Assembly: GCA_002469525.1 (NCBI GenBank)
Contig: DKME01000150.1
Location: forward strand, 16,919-30,649
Reading direction: 5' to 3'
Length of the DNA: 13,731 nucleotides
DNA from: Actinobacteria bacterium UBA7422
GTDB taxonomy: Bacteria; Actinomycetota; Actinomycetes; S36-B12
Numbering within the stretch: position 1 is the first letter of the stretch; each line of letters starts with the position of its first letter. Positions 1 to 7,001 of this stretch are shown one piece after another. Below the pieces are notes generated by a model, which ran no database searches, was not told where the DNA came from, and saw only the letters and a program-made list of their open reading frames with translations. The translations under genes and the position numbers were made by a program.

Positions 1-1737
1 GGAACAACGGGCGAAGATGTAACGCTAAATGCTGGTTTTATTCCTGCTATTCCTAAGCGACTAACAGGGGAGTCCATTCCTTCTTTGCTTGAAGTTCGTG
101 GAGAAGTGTTTTACCCCATTGTGGTATTCGACTCTATAAATTCCGATCAAGCCGCAATTGATAAGCCGCTATTCGCCAATCCGAGGAATGCTGCCGCCGG
201 CGCATTGCGGCAAAGAGTTGATAAACGTGAGCGGGAACTCAACGCAGTGCGAGGGACAAAAAGAGAGGGAAAGGTCCAGCGGGAATTCGACTCCGCACGC
301 GCGCGACTTTCAGGATTGGAGTTCACCGTCCATGGGCTTGGCGCGCATGACTCAACAGCGCTGCGCAACTTACGCAGGCAAAGTGACGTATACGAGCAGC
401 TAGCACGTTGGGGACTTCCAACCGCGTTACACGCGCAAGTTCATTCAACTTATGCAAACGTAATCAAGTTCATCGACTATTACAATGAGCATCGAGCTGA
501 CGTGAAATTTGATATTGACGGAGTCGTTGTCAAAGTCAATGATCTCGAGGATCAAATCACTCTTGGGTTTACGTCGCGGGCGCCTCGCTGGGCCATTGCA
601 TTCAAGTACCCACCCGAAGTAGTCAAAACGCGGCTGCTTGACATCCAAGTCAGTGTTGGGAGAACGGGAAGGGTTACGCCATTTGCCGTGATGGAACCGG
701 TTCATGTTGCGGGAACAACCGTTTCCATGGCCACGCTCCACAATCCCTTCGAAGTGGAACGCAAAGGCGTTTTGATCGGAGACATTGTATATCTGCGTAA
801 GGCAGGTGAAATAATCCCCGAAATCTTAGGGCCGGTAATTGAAGAGCGAACGGGCGCGGAAAAACCCTTTGTCATGCCGCAATTATGTCCTGAGTGCGGA
901 AGCGAGTTAGGTGCGGAAAACGAGGGCGATAAAGACATTCGCTGCCCTAATGTTCAAGGGTGCCCTGCACAGTTGCGTGAGCGTCTATTCCACATTGGCT
1001 CACGGGGAGCGCTTGATATTGAGGGGCTTGGCGAAAAGGCTGCACAAGCACTTTTGCACAGCGGTGTACTCATCAATGAATCAGGCCTGTTTGATTTAAC
1101 CTCGAAGGATCTCCTCATGTGCGACTTTTTTGTCAATTCACACAAGGAAAACGCTCCAGTAACAATCAACAAGGCCGGCGAAACATTGCTTGCCCAGTTA
1201 GAAATCGCTAAAAATCAGCCGCTATGGAGATTTCTTGTGGCCTTGAGTATCCGGCACGTGGGCCCAACAGCGGCAAAGAAACTTGCTCAACAATTTGGCT
1301 CACTCACATCTATTGAGTCAGCGACAATCGAGGAATTATCCAGCGTCGACGGTGTGGGCGAACGGATAGCCGAAAGTGTTGTGGAATTTTTCAACACCGA
1401 ATGGCGTAGAGACGTTGTTAGAGCCTGGCGGGAAGCCGGCGTTAGTTTTGCTGATCGAGTTGGTGAGTCAGATTCGATCGCAGGCCCACTCATTGGACAA
1501 ACAATTGTTATCACTGGTTCAATCCCCGGATTCACTCGTGAAGGGGCCCAAGACGCCATAGCGGCTCTGGGCGCGAGTATCTCAGGCTCGGTGTCCAAGA
1601 AGACCAATTTGGTGATTGTCGGAGACAAAGCTGGGTCTAAGGCTGACAAGGCATTAAGTCTTGGGGTCCGGACAACCGATGTCCAAGGATTTCACGACTT
1701 GCTCAATGGCAAATACGAAAGTGTGCTACCGGGCTAG
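1..1737 (+). CDS. ligA: NAD-dependent DNA ligase LigA, 5'-truncated by the window
   Basis: Seals single-strand nicks in duplex DNA during replication and repair, using NAD+ as adenylate donor. The frame is open from base 1 and starts inside the adenylation domain at GTTGEDVT (codons 1-8). The active-site Lys (KxDG) and roughly the first 140 residues lie outside the window, so the first in-frame start at base 85 is not a real start. Visible family signatures, by codon of this fragment: EVRGE (31-35), NPRNAAAG with Arg62 and Arg70, DGVVVK (173-178), AFKYPP with Lys202, a four-Cys zinc finger (Cys296, 299, 315, 321), a helix-hairpin-helix region (about 330-480) and a C-terminal BRCT domain (about 495-575). 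An extra charged stretch follows LRQ (codons 72-105) and looks about 24 residues longer than the E. coli enzyme. The next gene, gatC, starts 29 bases downstream and appears to have its own promoter. Confidence 0.97.
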   Translation, partial: GTTGEDVTLNAGFIPAIPKRLTGESIPSLLEVRGEVFYPIVVFDSINSDQAAIDKPLFANPRNAAAGALRQRVDKRERELNAVRGTKREGKVQREFDSARARLSGLEFTVHGLGAHDSTALRNLRRQSDVYEQLARWGLPTALHAQVHSTYANVIKFIDYYNEHRADVKFDIDGVVVKVNDLEDQITLGFTSRAPRWAIAFKYPPEVVKTRLLDIQVSVGRTGRVTPFAVMEPVHVAGTTVSMATLHNPFEVERKGVLIGDIVYLRKAGEIIPEILGPVIEERTGAEKPFVMPQLCPECGSELGAENEGDKDIRCPNVQGCPAQLRERLFHIGSRGALDIEGLGEKAAQALLHSGVLINESGLFDLTSKDLLMCDFFVNSHKENAPVTINKAGETLLAQLEIAKNQPLWRFLVALSIRHVGPTAAKKLAQQFGSLTSIESATIEELSSVDGVGERIAESVVEFFNTEWRRDVVRAWREAGVSFADRVGESDSIAGPLIGQTIVITGSIPGFTREGAQDAIAALGASISGSVSKKTNLVIVGDKAGSKADKALSLGVRTTDVQGFHDLLNGKYESVLPG

Positions 1738-1754
1738 TGGGTCGGCACACACCC

Positions 1755-1766
1755 TAGACTGACCGC
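1755..1766 (+). promoter_or_regulatory. Putative -10 box for a leaderless gatC transcript
   Basis: TAGACT (1755-1760) matches the actinobacterial TANNNT -10 pattern. Exactly six bases (1761-1766) separate it from the gatC ATG at 1767, so transcription would begin at or next to the start codon. No Shine-Dalgarno sequence precedes this ATG, which agrees with a leaderless mRNA. I see no good -35 hexamer at 16-18 bases upstream, in the end of ligA. The same geometry recurs before the ilvB leader and serA. Confidence 0.5.
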
Positions 1767-2072
1767 ATGACGCAAGATGGAATAAATGCAGAGCAAGTTC
1801 GGCATCTAGGGAAATTAGCGCGGTTAGAACTCACTTCAGAAGAGGTTGAGCATTACGCCGCGCAATTGGAACAGATTTTGAGCGCCATCACGTCAATCAG
1901 TGCAGTTGCAACGCAGGAAATCCCACCGACCTCCCACCCAATTCCAATGGAAAATGTATACCGGGACGATCTCGCCTTACCCGGACTGGAGTTAGCCGAT
2001 TTTGTTCCGGGAGCGCCAGCCTTTGAAGACGATCGATTTCGGGTACCCAGAATCCTTGGAGAGCCGTCATGA
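1767..2072 (+). CDS. gatC: Asp/Glu-tRNA amidotransferase subunit C (GatC)
   Basis: Small subunit of the GatCAB amidotransferase, which converts mischarged Glu-tRNA(Gln) (and Asp-tRNA(Asn) in some species) to the correct aminoacyl-tRNA. GatC wraps around GatA and stabilises the GatA-GatB assembly in the cytoplasm. The 101-residue product is of usual length. It shows the family pattern of an N-terminal helix (VRHLGKLARLELTSEE, about residues 11-26), a second helix (YAAQLEQILSAI), a proline-rich linker and a terminal FRVPRIL motif. The ATG at 1767 lacks a ribosome binding site but sits six bases after a -10-like box. Its stop overlaps the gatA start (ATGA), so the two are probably translationally coupled. 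Confidence 0.95.
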   Translation: MTQDGINAEQVRHLGKLARLELTSEEVEHYAAQLEQILSAITSISAVATQEIPPTSHPIPMENVYRDDLALPGLELADFVPGAPAFEDDRFRVPRILGEPS

Positions 2073-3562
2073 ATGATTTAACACGGCAAAGCGCTGCGAC
2101 CTTGGCCACTGCCATTGCTCGCAAAGAAGTATCCAGCGAAGAAGTTACACAAGCGCACCTCGACCGTATTTCCCAGGTGGACGAGCGCGTCCACGCATTT
2201 CTCTACGTTGACCCGCAGGAATCTATTGCGCGCGCCCGAGAGGTCGATCAGCAAATCGGAAGAGGTGAATTGTCTTCCCCGCTTGCGGGCGTACCGATCG
2301 CTCTCAAAGACCTGCTCGCGACCAAGGGCCTTCCCACCACATGTGGATCGCGAATCCTAGAAGGTTGGAGACCTCCGTACAACGCAACAATCGTTGAAAA
2401 ACTTCATGCTGCTGGAGTCGTCTCATTGGGTAAGACCAACATGGATGAATTTGCTATGGGTTCCTCAACCGAACACAGTGGCTACGGTCCCACCCATAAT
2501 CCTTGGGATTTGCAACGCATTCCCGGCGGATCCGGTGGAGGATCGGCCGCAGCGGTTGCCAGTTTTGAATCACCCCTTGCAATTGGGACCGACACGGGCG
2601 GTTCGATTAGACAACCCGCAGCGGTCACGGGGACAGTTGGCGTGAAACCGACTTACGGTGGGGTCTCAAGGTATGGAATCGTGGCCTTGGCCTCTTCCCT
2701 GGACCAAGCAGGTCCATGTGCCCGCGACGTCATGGACACAGCATTGCTTCATAGTGTTATTGCCGGTCACGACCCCCGTGACTCCACTTCTATCAATGCC
2801 CCTGTGCCTGATTTCGTTGCGGCTGCTCTCAAAGCGGACGTCCGAGGTATGAAAATCGGGGTCATTAAAGAACTGCAAGGAGAAGGTTTCCAAGCAGGGG
2901 TACTTGAACGTTTCAATCAGTCGCTCGAAACGCTAACGGAACTAGGTGCCGAGATAGTTGAAGTGTCATGTCCCAATTTTCAATATGCCCTTGGGGCGTA
3001 CTACCTCATCCTTCCCTCGGAAGCTTCAAGCAACCTAGCGAAATTTGACGGAATGCGATTTGGTATCCGTGAAGATGACGGAAAAAATCGTAGTGTCGAG
3101 CAAGTCATGAGTGCCACCCGTGAAAAAGGTTTTGGAGCGGAAGTAAAGCGACGCATCATGTTGGGCACCTACGCGCTTTCGAGTGGCTACTACGACGCAT
3201 ATTATGGCCAGGCGCAGCGAATTCGAACATTGATTACTCGTGATTTTGAAGCGGCCTTCTTACAAGTCGATGTTTTGGTTTCACCTACGGCTCCAACGAC
3301 AGCATTCAAAATAGGTGAAAAATTGGACGACCCACTTGCTATGTATCTCAACGATATCGCGACCATCCCGGTGAACTTGGCGGGGAATTGCGCGATGTCG
3401 CTACCTATTGGGCTTGCGTCTGAAGACGGACTTCCAGTTGGACTGCAAATTATTGCTCCCGCTATGGCAGACGCTCTGCTGTACCAAGTTGGATCGGCAC
3501 TTGAAAGTGCGCTCGTTGATCGCTGGGGCGGACTGTTGATTTCGGAGGCACCATCATTATGA
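2069..3562 (+). CDS. gatA: Asp/Glu-tRNA amidotransferase subunit A (GatA), amidase
   Basis: Glutaminase subunit of GatCAB. It hydrolyses glutamine and channels ammonia to GatB for amidation of tRNA-bound Glu or Asp. The 497-residue protein belongs to the amidase-signature family and keeps the Ser-cisSer-Lys catalytic triad: Lys80 (in PIALKDLL), Ser155 (in PGGSGGGSAAAVA) and Ser179 (in GTDTGGSIRQPA). The glycine-rich signature is intact and the length is normal. The ATG overlaps the gatC stop by four bases (ATGA). It is preceded by GGAGAG at 2058-2063, five bases upstream, so this start is well supported. The end overlaps gatB in the same way. This gives near-equal coupled synthesis of the three subunits, as expected for a 1:1:1 complex. 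Confidence 0.98.
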   Translation: MNDLTRQSAATLATAIARKEVSSEEVTQAHLDRISQVDERVHAFLYVDPQESIARAREVDQQIGRGELSSPLAGVPIALKDLLATKGLPTTCGSRILEGWRPPYNATIVEKLHAAGVVSLGKTNMDEFAMGSSTEHSGYGPTHNPWDLQRIPGGSGGGSAAAVASFESPLAIGTDTGGSIRQPAAVTGTVGVKPTYGGVSRYGIVALASSLDQAGPCARDVMDTALLHSVIAGHDPRDSTSINAPVPDFVAAALKADVRGMKIGVIKELQGEGFQAGVLERFNQSLETLTELGAEIVEVSCPNFQYALGAYYLILPSEASSNLAKFDGMRFGIREDDGKNRSVEQVMSATREKGFGAEVKRRIMLGTYALSSGYYDAYYGQAQRIRTLITRDFEAAFLQVDVLVSPTAPTTAFKIGEKLDDPLAMYLNDIATIPVNLAGNCAMSLPIGLASEDGLPVGLQIIAPAMADALLYQVGSALESALVDRWGGLLISEAPSL

Positions 3563-5067
3563 CCACATTGACAACGGAATATGACGCCGTAATTGCTGAA
3601 TTTGATCCCATAATCGGGCTGGAAACCCACATTGAGCTAGGCACTAATTCGAAAATGTTTTGCGCGTGCTCGGCACAATTCGGTGGAGATCCCAACACGC
3701 ATGTGTGTCCGGTCTGCCTCGGGATGCCGGGCAGTATGCCGGTTGTGAACCGAGTAGCGATCGAGTCAACGATCCGCATGGGACTAGCACTGAACTGTTC
3801 GATCTCACCGTGGTGTCGGTTTGCACGTAAGAACTATTTTTATCCAGACATGCCTAAGAACTACCAAATATCCCAGTACGACGAACCCTTGTGCACTGAT
3901 GGATTCCTTGATGTAACAGTTGCCACTCAAGACGGCCCACAAGTTTTCCGTGTTGAGATCGAGCGGGTTCACATGGAAGAAGACACAGGGAAGTTACTGC
4001 ATGCGGGCGGGGCCGGTCGAATTCATGGTGCGACCCATTCGCTCGTTGACTACAACCGGGCAGGAATTCCGCTGATTGAAGTTGTGACGAAACCAATACT
4101 GAACACTGGCGAGCTAGCGCCGGAAGTGGCCAAAGCCTATGTGGCTGAGCTGCGTGACCTGATGAGAGCGCTTGGCGTCTCCGACGTCCGCATGGAAGAG
4201 GGTTCACTCCGGTGTGATGTCAATGTGTCCCTTAGCCGGCCAGGTGAAGAATGGGGCACTCGCACAGAAACCAAGAACGTAAACTCACTGAGATCGGTTG
4301 AACGCTCAGTTCGCACTGAAATGTTACGCCAAGCCAATCAACTCCGAGCCGGCGAGCGAATTATTCAAGAGACGCGTCACTTCAATGAAGAAACGGGTGA
4401 CACGACTTCTGGTCGATCTAAAGAACAGGCCGAAGATTATCGCTATTTTCCAGAGCCTGACTTAGTTCCGATAGCGCCAAGCCAAACGTGGATCCAGGAA
4501 CTACGAGGTACCTTGCCTGAAGTTCCATCTGTTCGCCGTGCCCGCTTGCGAAGTGAATGGGGAATCACGGAATTTGACATGCAAAGCCTCGTGAACGCAG
4601 GAGCACTTGAATTGATCACCGCTTCTATCGATGCCGGTGTCCAGCCCACTGCGGCCCGCAAATGGTGGACCGGCGAATTGATGCGCGTGGCCAATGAACA
4701 AGGGTGCGAGTTGGAAGATCTCTCAGTGACTCCTTTGGACATCGCCGAGATTGAAGGTTTAATTTCACAGGGTGATCTCACAGATAAGATGGCACGGTCA
4801 GTGTTTGAAGGCTTACTCGCTGGAGAAGGCAGCGTCTCGGAAGTAGTTTCGAGCCGTGGTCTCGTAGTAGTGAATGATGACGCTTCTTTGATCGCGGCAA
4901 TAAATACCGCGTTGAGTGATTCGCCGGATGTGGCGGAGAAAATCAAGGGTGGGAAGATTGCAGCAGCGGGGGCAATTGTTGGGTCTGTAATGAAAGCAAC
5001 ACAGGGCCAAGCAGATGCGGCGAAAGTAAGGGCGTTGTTATTTGAGCTACTTGGAGTAAAGGAATAG
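3559..5067 (+). CDS. gatB: Asp/Glu-tRNA amidotransferase subunit B (GatB)
   Basis: tRNA-binding and kinase subunit of GatCAB. It phosphorylates the Glu (or Asp) side chain on the misacylated tRNA and then amidates it with ammonia from GatA. The 502-residue protein has the family start (IIGLETHIEL, residues 18-27), a VHMEEDTGK motif, the highly conserved ETKNVNSLRS region and a C-terminal GatB/YqeY helical tail (about 350-500). Four cysteines, Cys35, Cys37, Cys50 and Cys53 (CxC-x12-CxxC), look like the zinc site found in some but not all GatB proteins. The ATG overlaps the gatA stop (ATGA) and follows GGAGG (3544-3548) at ten bases. ilvD begins 8 bases after its stop, so the two are probably on one transcript. 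Presence of GatCAB suggests that Gln-tRNA(Gln) is made indirectly, as is usual in Actinobacteria. Confidence 0.98.
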   Translation: MTTLTTEYDAVIAEFDPIIGLETHIELGTNSKMFCACSAQFGGDPNTHVCPVCLGMPGSMPVVNRVAIESTIRMGLALNCSISPWCRFARKNYFYPDMPKNYQISQYDEPLCTDGFLDVTVATQDGPQVFRVEIERVHMEEDTGKLLHAGGAGRIHGATHSLVDYNRAGIPLIEVVTKPILNTGELAPEVAKAYVAELRDLMRALGVSDVRMEEGSLRCDVNVSLSRPGEEWGTRTETKNVNSLRSVERSVRTEMLRQANQLRAGERIIQETRHFNEETGDTTSGRSKEQAEDYRYFPEPDLVPIAPSQTWIQELRGTLPEVPSVRRARLRSEWGITEFDMQSLVNAGALELITASIDAGVQPTAARKWWTGELMRVANEQGCELEDLSVTPLDIAEIEGLISQGDLTDKMARSVFEGLLAGEGSVSEVVSSRGLVVVNDDASLIAAINTALSDSPDVAEKIKGGKIAAAGAIVGSVMKATQGQADAAKVRALLFELLGVKE

Positions 5068-5075
5068 GTCCCACA

Positions 5076-6764
5076 ATGACAAATATGAAACCACGAAGCT
5101 CGGAAGTTACAGACGGACTCGAACGCGCACCAGCTCGCGGCATGTTGCGCGCAGTGGGAATGGGCGACGCAGATTTTACTAAACCCCAAATCGGCATTGC
5201 CTCGAGTTGGAATGAAATTACACCGTGCAACCTCTCACTTGATCGGCTTGCAAAGTCAGCGAAGGAAGGCGTGCATGCCGGTGGTGGATTTCCCATGCAA
5301 TTCGGAACAATTTCCGTCTCTGATGGAATCTCGATGGGCCACGAAGGCATGCATTTTTCCCTGGTGAGCCGAGAAATAATCGCTGATTCAGTGGAAGCGG
5401 TGATGCAGGCTGAGCGGCTTGACGGCATGGTGACGTTTGCGGGTTGTGACAAATCACTCCCAGGAATGCTTATGGCGTCTGCCCGCATTGATGTTGCTTC
5501 GGTGTTTGTCTACGCAGGATCTATTCTTCCGGGTTTTGTAAAACTGGAAGATGGAACGGAAAAAGACGTAACGATCATCGATGCTTTTGAGGCTGTTGGC
5601 GCTTGCTCACGTGGGCTCATGTCACGTGAGGACGTTGACCGAATTGAAAAAGCGATTTGCCCGGGTGAAGGCGCCTGCGGCGGCATGTATACGGCGAACA
5701 CCATGGCTAGTGCCGCAGAAGCTATGGGAATGTCACTTCCCGGCTCAGCTGCTCCACCTGCCGTGGATCGGCGGCGAGATGGTTTTGCCCGGCGATCGGG
5801 TGAAGCTGTTGTCGAACTGATTCGTCAGGGAATCACCACGCGGGACATCATTACTCGTCAGTCACTTGAGAACGCTATCGCGATACTCATGGCCTTTGGA
5901 GGTTCCACGAACGCGGTCTTGCATCTATTGGCGATCGCACATGAGGCCAATGTCGAACTAGAGTTGCATGACTTTCACCGAATCGGTTCCAAAGTCCCAC
6001 TTCTCGCTGACGTCAAACCTTTCGGTCGATATGTAATGAGTGATGTTGATCGGGTCGGAGGTGTTCCGGTGATTCTCAGGGCGCTTCTTGACGCGGGGCT
6101 GATCCATGGTGACTGTCTCACCGTGACAGGTAAAACCATGGCAGAGAATCTCCGTGACATCAATCCACCCGACCCAGACGGTGATATTTTGTACGCGTCC
6201 CAGAATGCAATCGCAACAAGTGGCGGCATAACAATCCTTGGCGGATCACTAGCGCCCGAAGGTGCCGTTGTGAAAATGGCGGGCGTTCCGGTCACAACAT
6301 TTGAAGGCAAGGCGCGCGTCTTCGATCGAGAACAAAGTGCCATGGAAGCCCTAGAAGAGGGCAATATCAAGGCCGGAGATGTCGTGGTTATTCGCTACGA
6401 AGGACCCAAAGGCGGCCCGGGCATGCGGGAAATGCTCATGATCACGGGTGCAATCAAGGGTGCAGGACTTGGCAAGGAGGTGCTTTTGATCACAGACGGG
6501 CGATTCTCGGGGGGAACCACAGGATTGTGCGTTGGGCACGTCACACCAGAGACAGTTGACGGTGGTCCAATCGCACTCATCGTTGAGGGGGATCGAATCT
6601 CAATTAACCTCGTTACTCGGATGCTGGATTTGCATGTAGACGCAGAGGAACTGGAACGCCGGCGCGCTGAATTTGTCGCCCTGCCGAACAGGTACACGCG
6701 TGGCGTTCTCTCGAAGTACGCCAAATTAGTTGGTTCGGCGTCCAAGGGTGCAGTTCTGGACTAA
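5076..6764 (+). CDS. ilvD: Dihydroxy-acid dehydratase (IlvD)
   Basis: Dehydrates 2,3-dihydroxyisovalerate and 2,3-dihydroxy-3-methylvalerate to the 2-keto acids, the third common step of valine and isoleucine synthesis. It uses an Fe-S cluster as Lewis acid together with Mg2+. The 562-residue protein carries the three cluster cysteines: Cys51 (NEITPCNLS), Cys124 (AGCDKSLPG, with the adjacent Lys126 expected to be carbamylated) and Cys201 (GEGACGGMYTANT). The late GRFSGGTTG motif holds the catalytic Ser. The length fits the shorter plant/mycobacterial type, usually [2Fe-2S], rather than the roughly 616-residue E. coli [4Fe-4S] enzyme; that assignment is inference. The ATG lies 8 bases after gatB with AAAGGA at 5058-5063 as a modest ribosome binding site. 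It lies upstream of the ilvB attenuator and so would not be controlled by it. Confidence 0.97.
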   Translation: MTNMKPRSSEVTDGLERAPARGMLRAVGMGDADFTKPQIGIASSWNEITPCNLSLDRLAKSAKEGVHAGGGFPMQFGTISVSDGISMGHEGMHFSLVSREIIADSVEAVMQAERLDGMVTFAGCDKSLPGMLMASARIDVASVFVYAGSILPGFVKLEDGTEKDVTIIDAFEAVGACSRGLMSREDVDRIEKAICPGEGACGGMYTANTMASAAEAMGMSLPGSAAPPAVDRRRDGFARRSGEAVVELIRQGITTRDIITRQSLENAIAILMAFGGSTNAVLHLLAIAHEANVELELHDFHRIGSKVPLLADVKPFGRYVMSDVDRVGGVPVILRALLDAGLIHGDCLTVTGKTMAENLRDINPPDPDGDILYASQNAIATSGGITILGGSLAPEGAVVKMAGVPVTTFEGKARVFDREQSAMEALEEGNIKAGDVVVIRYEGPKGGPGMREMLMITGAIKGAGLGKEVLLITDGRFSGGTTGLCVGHVTPETVDGGPIALIVEGDRISINLVTRMLDLHVDAEELERRRAEFVALPNRYTRGVLSKYAKLVGSASKGAVLD

Positions 6765-6780
6765 AGGGAACTCCTGGCTT

Positions 6781-6800
6781 CCTTGGAGGTGTGGCCAAGG
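6781..6800 (+). other. Stem-loop after ilvD
   Basis: CCTTGG (6781-6786) and CCAAGG (6795-6800) are exact reverse complements around an 8-base loop, starting 16 bases after the ilvD stop. No T-run follows, so it does not look like a complete intrinsic terminator. It could stabilise the 3' end of the gatCAB-ilvD message, or be chance. It lies just upstream of the ilvB leader promoter. Confidence 0.35.
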
Positions 6801-6806
6801 TCACTG

Positions 6807-6835
6807 GTGACAAGTGGGCGGGCACACGTTATGGT
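6807..6835 (+). promoter_or_regulatory. Promoter of the ilvB leader and ilvBNC unit
   Basis: A -35-like GTGACA (6807-6812, one mismatch to TTGACA) and a -10-like TATGGT (6830-6835) are separated by exactly 17 bases. The -10 ends six bases before the GTG (6842) of a leader peptide, so the transcript is expected to begin at or one base from that codon. Two short inverted repeats are nearby: TCAC-TG-GTGA (6801-6810) overlapping the -35, and TGTGT-C-ACACA (6841-6851) at the predicted start. They may be protein-binding sites, but are short enough to be chance. Confidence 0.65.
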
Positions 6836-6841
6836 TCTCCT

Positions 6842-6883
6842 GTGTCACACACGCCACTCGTAGTTATTAAGCGCACGGGCTAA
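6842..6883 (+). CDS. ilvBNC leader peptide (attenuator peptide)
   Basis: A 13-codon open frame, GTG to TAA, encodes MSHTPLVVIKRTG. Four consecutive codons (6857-6868) specify Leu, Val, Val and Ile, the three end products of the pathway encoded downstream, which is the hallmark of a branched-chain amino acid attenuator peptide. There is no Shine-Dalgarno sequence. The GTG lies six bases after the -10 box TATGGT, so it is probably translated from the 5' end of a leaderless mRNA. A stem begins right after the Ile codon and overlaps the stop codon, and an intrinsic terminator follows at 6908-6944, before ilvB. Attenuation of ilvBNC is known in Corynebacterium glutamicum. The peptide here is read directly from the sequence; its regulatory role is inferred. 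Confidence 0.8.
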   Translation: MSHTPLVVIKRTG

Positions 6884-6905
6884 GCAACAGCCAAGCTTCG
6901 TGCGC
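6871..6905 (+). promoter_or_regulatory. Attenuator stem-loop overlapping the leader stop codon
   Basis: GCGCACG (6871-6877) pairs perfectly with CGTGCGC (6899-6905), and the adjoining GGCT (6878-6881) pairs with AGCC (6889-6892). This leaves the loop AAGCAAC and a bulge at 6893-6898. The 5' arm is the last codons of the leader peptide, so a ribosome there would open the stem. It is likely the first hairpin of the attenuator. Confidence 0.6.
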
Positions 6906-6907
6906 CG

Positions 6908-6944
6908 CCCTCCGCAGCCCTTAGGGGTCGGGGGGTTTTTCTTT
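6908..6944 (+). terminator. Intrinsic terminator (attenuator) before ilvB
   Basis: CCCTCCG (6908-6914) pairs with CGGGGGG (6929-6935) with one G-T wobble. An inner CCC-TTA-GGG can extend the helix. The stem is followed directly by TTTTTCTTT (6936-6944), a clear Rho-independent terminator. It sits between the leader peptide and the ilvB start, so it should stop transcription before the structural genes unless an alternative fold is used. A candidate alternative pairs 6877-6885 with 6914-6920 (seven pairs with a two-base bulge), which would break this stem. Confidence 0.8.
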
Positions 6945-6985
6945 ACGATTCTTAGCACAACCGAACCGGATGCACACCAGCAGAG

Positions 6986-6990
6986 AGGAG
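6986..6990 (+). promoter_or_regulatory. Ribosome binding site fixing the ilvB start
   Basis: AGGAG (within the purine-rich 6982-6992) lies 11 bases before GTG 7002. The only earlier in-frame start, GTG 6900, falls inside the attenuator stem, so 7002 is the best start for ilvB. The spacing is somewhat long. Confidence 0.6.
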
Positions 6991-7001
6991 AAGCGGATAC
7001 C

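Noticed and set aside
4443..5189. Long - strand open frame of 248 codons opposite gatB and ilvD
   Set aside because: It is antisense to two strongly conserved genes, shows no recognisable domain and has composition expected of a shadow frame. Other overlapping frames in the window were rejected for the same reason.
6781..6800. CCTTGG/CCAAGG hairpin as an intrinsic terminator for gatCAB-ilvD
   Set aside because: The stem is real but no T-run follows, so it is listed only as a stem-loop.
6831..6863. Alternative small frame ATG-TAG encoding MVLLCHTRHS, also with Val and Leu codons, overlapping the leader
   Set aside because: Its ATG lies within the -10 box TATGGT, so it would not be on a transcript starting near 6842, and it has no ribosome binding site. 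The GTG 6842 frame has Leu, Val and Ile together and fits the promoter better. Read-through transcripts from ilvD could still contain it.
6900..7001. N-terminal extension of IlvB from GTG 6900
   Set aside because: The extension would be encoded by the intrinsic terminator and its T-run and has no ribosome binding site. The GTG at 7002 follows AGGAG.
6765..7001. T-box riboswitch controlling ilvB
   Set aside because: I see no T-box consensus (TGGNACCGCG-like) in the gap. The leader peptide plus terminator explains it better.
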